DNA from: Balanoglossus misakiensis
Taxonomy: Eukaryota; Hemichordata
DNA length: 64,000 nt
Assembly: GCA_040954595.2 (NCBI GenBank)
Contig: CM082589.2
Span: forward strand, 10,416,001 to 10,480,000
Direction: 5' to 3'
Shown here piece by piece: positions 50,138-61,900 of this stretch (within the stretch, counting starts at the first letter, position 1; each line of letters starts with the position of its first letter). The position numbers and the translations under genes were made by a program. Under the pieces are notes generated by a model. The model saw only the letters and a list, made by a program, of their open reading frames with translations. It did not search any database and was not told the DNA's origin.

Positions 50138-51179
50138 TTTGGTAGCAACCATGGACATTTTAGAACTATCTCTCGATCTACAGAGTCTATAGTGGAAAAC
50201 TTTCTTATGCACATATGCCTATCTATGTGTTCTGCGCCTCACAACAGAATTCGGTAAATAAACGAGGCTGTTTGGAAATTTTACAACTATCCGTCGATCT
50301 ACAGAGTCTAGTGGAAAACGTTATTATGCGCATAGGCCTATATATGTGTTCTGCGCATCACAACAGAATTTTGTAAACAAACGAGGCTGTGTTTGGAAGC
50401 AACCATGGACATTTTAGAACTATCTCTCGATCTACAGAGTCTATAGTGGAAAACTTTCTTATGCACATATGCCTATCTATGTGTTCTGCGCCTCACAACA
50501 GAATTCAGTAAATAAACGAGGCTGTTTGGAAGCAACCATGGAAATTTTACAACTATCCGTCGATCTACAGAGTCTAGTGGAAAACGTTATTATGCGCATA
50601 GGCCTATATATGTGTTCTGCGCATCACAACAGAATTTTGTAAACAAACGAGGCTGTGTTTGGAAGCAACCATGGAAATTTTAGAACTATCTCTCGATCTA
50701 CAGAGTCTAGTGGAAAACTTTATTATGCACATATGCCTATCTATGTGTTCTGCGCATCACAACAGAAATCGGTAAATAAACGAGGCTGTTTGGAAGCAAC
50801 CATGGAAATTTTACAGCTATCCGTCGATCTACAGAGTCTAGTGGAAACGTTCTTATGCGCATAGGCCTATATATGTGTTCTGCGCCTCACAACAGAATTT
50901 TGTAAACAAACGAGGCTGTGTTTGGTAGCAACCATGGACATTTTAGAACTATCTCTCGATCTACAGAGTCTATAGTGGAAAACTTTCTTATGCACATATG
51001 CCTATCTATGTGTTCTGCGCCTCACAACAGAATTCGGTAAATAAACGAGGCTGTTTGGAAGCAACCATGGAAATTTTACAACTATCCGTCGATCTACAGA
51101 GTCTAGTGGAAAACGTTATTATGCGCATAGGCCTATATATGTGTTCTGCGCATCACAACAGAATTTTGTAAACAAACGA
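50138..51179 (+). repeat. Alternating-dimer higher-order repeat, ~793-bp unit
   Basis: The private variant TGGTAGCAACC occurs at about 50138, 50931 and 51718, a spacing of 793 and 787 bp (6 monomers). Between 50138 and 51179, monomers with TATGCACATATGCC alternate with monomers with TATGCGCATAGGCC. The unit is the same as the one at 55.8-60.3 kb. Confidence 0.8.
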
Positions 51180-52975
51180 GGCTTTGTTTGGAAGCAACAA
51201 TGGAAATTTTAGAACTATCTCTCGATCTACTGAGTATAGTGGAAAACGTTCATATGCGCATAGGCCTATCATGTGTTATGCACATCACAACATAATTTTG
51301 TAAACAAACGAGGCTTTGTTTGGAAGCAACCGTGGAAATTTTAGAACTATCTCTCGATCTACAGAGTATAGTGGAAAACGTTCATATGCGCATAGGCCTA
51401 TCATGTGTTATGCACATCACAACATAATTTTGTAAACAAACGAGGCTTTGTTTGGAAGCAACCGTGGAAATTTTAGAACTATCTCTCGATCTACAGAGTA
51501 TAGTGGAAAACGTTCATATGCGCATATGCTATCATGTGTTATGCACATCACAACATAATTTTGTAAACAAACGAGGCTTTGTTTGGAAGCAACATTGGAA
51601 ATTTTAGAACTATCTGTCGATCTACGGAGTATAGTGGAAACGTTCTTATGCGCATAGGCCTATATATGTGTTCTGCGCCTCACAACAGAATTTTGTAAAC
51701 AAACGAGGCTGTGTTTGGTAGCAACCATGGACATTTTAGAACTATCTCTCGATCTACAGAGTCTATAGTGGAAAACTTTCTTATGCACATATGCCTATCT
51801 ATGTGTTCTGCGCCTCACAACAGAATTCGGTAAATAAACGAGGCTGTTTGGAAGCAACCATGGAAATTTTACAACTATCCGTCGATCTACAGAGTCTAGT
51901 GGAAAACGTTATTATGCGCATAGGCCTATATATGTGTTCTGCGCATCACAACAGAATTTTGTAAACAAACGAGGCTTTGTTTGGAAGCAACAATGGAAAT
52001 TTTAGAACTATCTCTCGATCTACTGAGTATAGTGGAAAACGTTCATATGCGCATAGGCCTATCATGTGTTATGCACATCACAACATAATTTTGTAAACAA
52101 ACGAGGCTTTGTTTGGAAGCAACCGTGGAAATTTTAGAACTATCTCTCGATCTACAGAGTATAGTGGAAAACGTTCATATGCGCATAGGCCTATCATGTG
52201 TTATGCACATCACAACATAATTTTGTAAACAAACGAGGCTTTGTTTGGAAGCAACCGTGGAAATTTTAGAACTATCTCTCGATCTACAGAGTATAGTGGA
52301 AAACGTTCATATGCGCATATGCTATCATGTGTTATGCACATCACAACATAATTTTGTAAACAAACGAGGCTTTGTTTGGAAGCAACATTGGAAATTTTAG
52401 AACTATCTGTCGATCTACGGAGTATAGTGGAAAACGTTCATATGCGCATAGGCCTATATATGTGTTCTGCGCATCACAACAGAATTTTGTAAATGAACGA
52501 GGCTGTGTTTGGAAACAACCATGGAAATTTTAGAACTATCTCTCGATCTAAAGTTGAAAAGTTTCTTATGCGCATAGGCCTATTACGTGTTCTGCGCCTC
52601 ACAACAGAATTCGGTAAATAAACGAGGCTGTTTGGAAGCAACAATGGAAATTTTAGAACTATCCGTCGATCTACGGAGTATAGTGGAAAACGTTCATATG
52701 CGCATAGGCCTATATATGTGTTCTGCGCATCACAACAGAATTTTGTAAACAATCGAGGATGTGTTTGGAAGCAATCATGGAAATTTTAGAACTATCCGTC
52801 GATCTACAGAGTCTAGTGGGAAACTTTCTTATGCGCATAGGCATATGTATGTGTTGAGCGCATCACAACAGAATTTTGTAAATGAACGAGGCTGTGTTTG
52901 GAAACAACCATGGAAATTTTAGAACTATCTCTCGATCTACAGAGTCTAGTGGAAAACTTTATTATGCACATAGGC

Positions 52976-55900
52976 CTATCTATGTATTATGCGCATCACA
53001 ACAGAAATCGGTAAATAAACGAGGCTGTATTTGGAAGCAACCATGTAAATTTTACAACTATCCGTCGATCTACAGAGTCTGGTGGAAAACTTTCTTATGC
53101 GCATAGGCCTATTACGTGTTCTGCGCCTCACAACAGAAATCGGTAAATAAACGAGGCTGTTTGGAAGCAACCATGTAAATTTTAGAACTATCCGTCGATC
53201 TACAGAGTCTAGTGGAAAAACGTTCATGTGCGCATAGGCCTATCATGTGTTATGCACATCACAACAGAATTTTGTAAACAAACGAGGCTTTGTTTGGAAG
53301 CAACAATGGAAATTTTAGAACTATCTGTCGATCTACGGAGTATAGTGGAAAACATTCATATGCGCATAGGCCTATATATGTGTTCTGCGCATCACAACAG
53401 AATTTTGTAAACAATCGAGGATGTGTTTGGAAGCAATCATGGAAATTTTAGAACTATCCGTCGATCTACAGAGTCTAGTGGGAAACTTTCTTATGCGCAT
53501 AGGCATATGTATGTGTTCTGCGCATCACAACAGAAATCGGTAAATAAACGAGGCTGTTTGGAAGCAACCATGGAAATTTTACAACTATCCGTCGATCTAC
53601 AGAGTCTGGTGGAAAACTTTCTTATGCGCATAGGCCTATTACGTGCTCTGCGCCTCACAACAGAATTCGGTAAATAAACGAGGCTGTTTGGAAGCAACCA
53701 TGGAACTTTTAGAACTATCCGTCGATCTACAGAGTCTAGTGGAAAAATGTCTTATGCGCATAGGCCTATCATGTGTTCTGTGCCTCACAACAGAAATCGG
53801 TAAATAAACGAGGCTGTTTGGAAGCAACCATGGAAATTGTACAACTATCCGTCGATCTACAGAGTCTAGTGGAAAACGTTCTTATGCGCATAGGCCTATC
53901 TATGTGTTATGCGCATCACAACAGAAATCGGTAAATAAACGAGGCTGTATTTGGAAGCAACCATGAAATTTTACAACTATCCGTCGATCTACAGAGTCTG
54001 GTGGAAAACTTCCTTATGCGCATAGACCTATTACGTGTTCTGCGCCTCACAACAGAATTCGGTAAATAAACGAGGCTGTTTGGAAGCAACCATGGACATT
54101 GTACAACTATCCGTCGATCTACAAAGTCTAGTGGAAAACGTTCTTATGCTCATAGGCCTATCTATGTGTTATGCGCATCACAACAGAAATCGCTAAATAA
54201 ACGAGGCTGTATTTGGAAGCAACCATGAAATTTTACAACTATCCGTCGATCTACAGAGTCTAGTGGAAAAATGTCTCATGCGCATAGGCCTATCATGTGT
54301 TCTGCGCCTCACAACAGAATTCGGTAAATAAACGAGGCTGTTTGGAAGCAACCATGGAAATTTTACAACTATCCGTCGATCTACAGAGTCTAGTGGAAAA
54401 CGTTATTATGCGCATAGGCCTATATATGTGTTCTGCGCATCACAACAGAATTTTGTAAACAAACGAGGCTGTGTTTGGAAGCAACCATGGACATTTTAGA
54501 ACTAACTCTCGATCTACAGAGTCTATAGTGGAAAACTTTCTTATGCACATATGCCTATCTATGTGTTCTGCGCCTCACAACAGAATTCGGTAAATAAACG
54601 AGGCTGTTTGGAAGCAACCATGGAAATTTTACAACTATCCGTCGATCTACAGAGTCTAGTGGAAAACGTTATTATGCGCATAGGCCTATATATGTGTTCT
54701 GCGCATCACAACAGAATTTTGTAAACAAACGAGGCTGTGTTTGGAAGCAACCATGGAAATTTTAGAACTATCTCTCGATCTACAGAGTCTAGTGGAAAAC
54801 TTTATTATGCACATATGCCTATCTATGTGTTCTGCGCATCACAACAGAAATCGGTAAATAAACGAGGCTGTTTGGAAGCAACCATGGAAATTTTACAACT
54901 ATCCGTCGATCTACAGAGTCTGGTGGAAAACTTTCTTATGCGCATAGGCCTATTACGTGCTCTGCGCCTCACAACAGAATTCGGTAAATAAACGAGGCTG
55001 TTTGGAAGCAACCATGGAAATTTTAGAACTATCCGTCGATCTACAGAGTCTAGTGGAAAAATGTCTTATGCGCATAGGCCTATCATATGTTCTGTGCCTC
55101 ACAACAGAAATCGGTAAATAAACGAGGCTGTTTGGAAGCAACCATGGAAATTGTACAACTATCCGTCGATCTACAGAGTCTGGTGGAAAACTTCCTTATG
55201 CGCATAGGCCTATCTATGTGTTATGCGCATCACAACAGAAATCGGTAAATAAACGAGGCTGTATTTGGAAGCAACCATGAAATTTTACAACTATCCGTCG
55301 ATCTACAGAGTCTGGTGGAAAACTTCCTTATGCGCATAGACCTATTACGTGTTCTGCGCCTCACAACAGAATTCGGTAAATAAACGAGGCTGTTTGGAAG
55401 CAACCATGGACATTGTACAACTATCCGTCGATCTACAAAGTCTAGTGGAAAACGTTCTTATGCGCATAGGCCTATCTATGTGTTATGCGCATCACAACAG
55501 AAATCGCTAAATAAACGAGGCTGTATTTGGAAGCAACCATGAAATTTTACAACTATCCGTCGATCTACAGAGTCTAGTGGAAAAATGTCTCATGCGCATA
55601 GGCCTATCATGTGTTCTGCGCCTCACAACAGAAATCGGTAAATAAACGAGGCTGTTTGGAAGCAACCATGGAAATTTTACAGCTATCCGTCGATCTACAG
55701 AGTCTAGTGGAAACGTTCTTATGCGCATAGGCCTATATATGTGTTCTGCGCATCACAACAGAATTTTGTAAACAAACGAGGCTGTGTTTGGTAGCAACCA
55801 TGGACATTTTAGAACTATCTCTCGATCTACAGAGTCTATAGTGGAAAACTTTCTTATGCACATATGCCTATCTATGTGTTCTGCGCCTCACAACAGAATT

Positions 55901-58900
55901 CGGTAAATAAACGAGGCTGTTTGGAAGCAACCATGGAAATTTTACAACTATCCGTCGATCTACAGAGTCTAGTGGAAAACGTTATTATGCGCATAGGCCT
56001 ATATATGTGTTCTGCGCATCACAACAGAATTTTGTAAACAAACGAGGCTGTGTTTGGAAGCAACCATGGACATTTTAGAACTATCTCTCGATCTACAGAG
56101 TCTATAGTGGAAAACTTTCTTATGCACATATGCCTATCTATGTGTTCTGCGCCTCACAACAGAATTCGGTAAATAAACGAGGCTGTTTGGAAGCAACCAT
56201 GGAAATTTTACAACTATCCGTCGATCTACAGAGTCTAGTGGAAAACGTTATTATGCGCATAGGCCTATCTATGTGTTATGCGCATCACAACAGAAATCGG
56301 TAAATAAACGAGGCTGTATTTGGAAGCAACCATGAAATTTTACAACTATCCGTCGATCTACAGAGTCTGGTGGAAAACTTCCTTATGCGCATAGACCTAT
56401 TACGTGTTCTGCGCCTCACAACAGAATTCGGTAAATAAACGAGGCTGTTTGGAAGCAACCATGGACATTGTACAACTATCCGTCGATCTACACAGTCTAG
56501 TGGAAAACGTTCTTATGCGCATAGGCCTATCTATGTGTTATGCGCATCACAACAGAAATCGCTAAATAAACGAGGCTGTATTTGGAAGCAACCATGAAAT
56601 TTTACAACTATCCGTCGATCTACAGAGTCTAGTGGAAAAATGTCTCATGCGCATAGGCCTATCATGTGTTCTGCGCCTCACAACAGAAATCGGTAAATAA
56701 ACGAGGCTGTTTGGAAGCAACCATGGAAATTTTACAGCTATCCGTCGATCTACAGAGTCTAGTGGAAACGTTCTTATGCGCATAGGCCTATATATGTGTT
56801 CTGCGCATCACAACAGAATTTTGTAAACAAACGAGGCTGTGTTTGGTAGCAACCATGGACATTTTAGAACTATCTCTCGATCTACAGAGTCTATAGTGGA
56901 AAACTTTCTTATGCACATATGCCTATCTATGTGTTCTGCGCCTCACAACAGAATTCGGTAAATAAACGAGGCTGTTTGGAAGCAACCATGGAAATTTTAC
57001 AACTATCCGTCGATCTACAGAGTCTAGTGGAAAACGTTATTATGCGCATAGGCCTATATATGTGTTCTGCGCATCACAACAGAATTTTGTAAACAAACGA
57101 GGCTGTGTTTGGAAGCAACCATGGACATTTTAGAACTATCTCTCGATCTACAGAGTCTATAGTGGAAAACTTTCTTATGCACATATGCCTATCTATGTGT
57201 TCTGCGCCTCACAACAGAATTCGGTAAATAAACGAGGCTGTTTGGAAGCAACCATGGAAATTTTACAACTATCCGTCGATCTACAGAGTCTAGTGGAAAA
57301 CGTTATTATGCGCATAGGCCTATATATGTGTTCTGCGCATCACAACAGAATTTTGTAAACAAACGAGGCTGTGTTTGGAAGCAACCATGGAAATTTTAGA
57401 ACTATCTCTCGATCTACAGAGTCTAGTGGAAAACTTTATTATGCACATATGCCTATCTATGTGTTCTGCGCATCACAACAGAAATCGGTAAATAAACGAG
57501 GCTGTTTGGAAGCAACCATGGAAATTTTACAGCTATCCGTCGATCTACAGAGTCTAGTGGAAACGTTCTTATGCGCATAGGCCTATATATGTGTTCTGCG
57601 CATCACAACAGAATTTTGTAAACAAACGAGGCTGTGTTTGGTAGCAACCATGGACATTTTAGAACTATCTCTCGATCTACAGAGTCTATAGTGGAAAACT
57701 TTCTTATGCACATATGCCTATCTATGTGTTCTGCGCCTCACAACAGAATTCGGTAAATAAACGAGGCTGTTTGGAAGCAACCATGGAAATTTTACAACTA
57801 TCCGTCGATCTACAGAGTCTAGTGGAAAACGTTATTATGCGCATAGGCCTATATATGTGTTCTGCGCATCACAACAGAATTTTGTAAACAAACGAGGCTG
57901 TGTTTGGAAGCAACCATGGACATTTTAGAACTATCTCTCGATCTACAGAGTCTATAGTGGAAAACTTTCTTATGCACATATGCCTATCTATGTGTTCTGC
58001 GCCTCACAACAGAATTCGGTAAATAAACGAGGCTGTTTGGAAGCAACCATGGAAATTTTACAACTATCCGTCGATCTACAGAGTCTAGTGGAAAACGTTA
58101 TTATGCGCATAGGCCTATATATGTGTTCTGCGCATCACAACAGAATTTTGTAAACAAACGAGGCTGTGTTTGGAAGCAACCATGGAAATTTTAGAACTAT
58201 CTCTCGATCTACAGAGTCTAGTGGAAAACTTTATTATGCACATATGCCTATCTATGTGTTCTGCGCATCACAACAGAAATCGGTAAATAAACGAGGCTGT
58301 TTGGAAGCAACCATGGAAATTTTACAGCTATCCGTCGATCTACAGAGTCTAGTGGAAACGTTCTTATGCGCATAGGCCTATATATGTGTTCTGCGCATCA
58401 CAACAGAATTTTGTAAACAAACGAGGCTGTGTTTGGTAGCAACCATGGACATTTTAGAACTATCTCTCGATCTACAGAGTCTATAGTGGAAAACTTTCTT
58501 ATGCACATATGCCTATCTATGTGTTCTGCGCCTCACAACAGAATTCGGTAAATAAACGAGGCTGTTTGGAAGCAACCATGGAAATTTTACAACTATCCGT
58601 CGATCTACAGAGTCTAGTGGAAAACGTTATTATGCGCATAGGCCTATATATGTGTTCTGCGCATCACAACAGAATTTTGTAAACAAACGAGGCTGTGTTT
58701 GGAAGCAACCATGGAAATTTTAGAACTATCTCTCCATCTACAGAGTCTAGTGGAAAACTTTATTATGCACATATGCCTATCTATGTGTTCTGCGCATCAC
58801 AACAGAAATCGGTAAATAAACGAGGCTGTTTGGAAGCAACCATGGAAATTTTACAACTATCCGTCGATCTACAGAGTCTGGTGGAAAACTTTCTTATGCG

Positions 58901-61900
58901 CATAGGCCTATTACGTGCTCTGCGCCTCACAACAGAATTCGGTAAATAAACGAGGCTGTTTGGAAGCAATCATGGAAATTTTAGAACTATCCGTCGATCT
59001 ACAGAGTCTAGTGGGAAACTTTCTTATGCGCATAGGCATATGTATGTGTTCAGCGCATCACAACAGAATTTTATAAATGAACGAGGCTGTGTTTGGAAAC
59101 AACCATGGAAATTTTACAACTATCCGTCGATCTACGGAGTCTGGTGGAAAACTTTCTTATGCGCATAGGCCTATCATGTGTTCTGCGCCTCACAACAGAA
59201 ATCGGTAAATAAACGAGGCTGTTTGGAAGCAACCATGGACATTTTAGAACTATCTCTCGATCTACAGAGTCTATAGTGGAAAACTTTCTTATGCACATAT
59301 GCCTATCTATGTGTTATGCGCATCACAACAGAAATCGGTAAATAAACGAGGCTGTATTTGGAAGCAATCATGAAATTTTACAACTATCCGTCGATCTACA
59401 GAGTCTGGTGGAAAACTTCCTTATGCGCATAGACCTATTACGTGTTCTGCGCCTCACAACAGAATTCGGTAAATAAACGATGCTGTTTGGAAGCAACCAT
59501 GGAAATTGTACAACTATCCGTCGATCTACAGAGTCTATAGTGGAAAACTTTCTTATGCACATATGCCTATCTATGTGTTCTGCGCCTCACAACAGAATTC
59601 GGTAAATAAACGAGGCTGTTTGGAAGCAACCATGGAAATTTTACAACTATCCGTCGATCTACAGAGTCTAATGGAAAACGTTATTATGCGCATAGGCCTA
59701 TATATGTGTTCTGCGCATCACAACAGAATTTTGTAAACAAACGAGGCTGTGTTTGGAAGCAACCATGGAAATTTTAGAACTATCTCTCGATCTACAGAGT
59801 CTGGTGGAAAACTTTATTATGCACATATGCCTATCTATGTGTTCTGCGCATCACAACAGAAATCGGTAAATAAACGAGGCTGTTTGGAAGCAACCATGGA
59901 AATTTTACAGCTATCCGTCGATCTACAGAGTCTAGTGGAAACGTTCTTATGCGCATAGGCCTATATATGTGTTCTGCGCATCACAACAGAATTTTGTAAA
60001 CAAACGAGGCTGTGTTTGGTAGCAACCATGGACATTTTAGAACTATCTCTCGATCTACAGAGTCTATAGTGGAAAACTTTCTTATGCACATATGCCTATC
60101 TATGTGTTCTGCGCCTCACAACAGAATTCGGTAAATAAACGAGGCTGTTTGGAAGCAACCATGGAAATTTTACAACTATCCGTCGATCTACAGAGTCTAG
60201 TGGAAAACGTTATTATGCGCATAGGCCTATATATGTGTTCTGCGCATCACAACAGAATTTTGTAAACAAACGAGGCTGTGTTTGGAAGCAACCATGGAAA
60301 TTTTAGAACTATCTCTCCATCTACAGAGTCTAGTGGAAAACTTTATTATGCACATATGCCTATCTATGTGTTCTGCGCATCACAACAGAAATCGGTAAAT
60401 AAACGAGGCTGTTTGGAAGCAACCATGGAAATTTTACAACTATCCGTCGATCTACAGAGTCTGGTGGAAAACTTTCTTATGCGCATAGGCCTATTACGTG
60501 CTCTGCGCCTCACAACAGAATTCGGTAAATAAACGAGGCTGTTTGGAAGCAATCATGGAAATTTTAGAACTATCCGTCGATCTACAGAGTCTAGTGGGAA
60601 ACTTTCTTATGCGCATAGGCATATGTATGTGTTCAGCGCATCACAACAGAATTTTATAAATGAACGAGGCTGTGTTTGGAAACAACCATGGAAATTTTAC
60701 AACTATCCGTCGATCTACGGAGTCTGGTGGAAAACTTTCTTATGCGCATAGGCCTATCATGTGTTCTGCGCCTCACAACAGAAATCGGTAAATAAACGAG
60801 GCTGTTTGGAAGCAACCATGGAAATTGTACAACTATCCGTCGATCTACATAGTCTAGTGGAAAACGTTCTTATGCGCATAGGCCTATCTATGTGTTATGC
60901 GCATCACAACAGAAATCGGTAAATAAACGAGGCTGTATTTGGAAGCAATCATGAAATTTTACAACTATCCGTCGATCTACAGAGTCTGGTGGAAAACTTC
61001 CTTATGCGCATAGACCTATTACGTGTTCTGCGCCTCACAACAGAATTCGGTAAATAAACGATGCTGTTTGGAAGCAACCATGGAAATTGTACAACTATCC
61101 GTCGATCTACAGAGTCTAGTGGAAAACGTTCTTATGCGCATAGGCCTATCTATGTGTTATGCGCATCACAACAGAAATCGGTAAATAAACGAGGCTGTGT
61201 TTGGAAGCAACCATGGACATTTTAGAACTATCTCTCGATCTACAGAGTCTATAGTGGAAAACTTTCTTATGCACATATGCCTATCTATGTGTTCTGCGCC
61301 TCACAACAGAAATCGGTAAATAAACGAGGCTGTTTAAAAGCAACCATGGAAATTTTACAGCTATCCGTCGATCTACAGAGTCTAGTGGAAACGTTCCTAT
61401 GCGCATAGGCCTATATATGTGTTCTGCGCATCACAACAGAATTTTGTGAACAAACGAGGCTGTGTTTGGAAGCAACCATGGACATTTTAGAACTATCTCT
61501 CGATCTACAGAGTCTATAGTGGAAAACTTTCTTATGCACATATGCCTATCTATGTGTTCTGCGCCTCACAACAGAAATCGGTAAATAAACGAGGCTGTAT
61601 TTGGAAGCAACCATGTAAATTTTACAACTATCCGTCGATCTACAGAGTCTGGTGGAAAACTTTCTTATGCGCATAGGCCTATTACGTGTTCTGCGCCTCA
61701 CAACAGAAATCGGTAAATAAACGAGGCTGTTTGGAAGCAACCATGTAAATTTTAGAACTATCCGTCGATCTACAGAGTCTAGTGGAAAAACGTTCATGTG
61801 CGCATAGGCCTATCATGTGTTATGCACATCACAACAGAATTTTGTAAACAAACGAGGCTTTGTTTGGAAGCAACAATGGAAATTTTAGAACTATCTGTCG

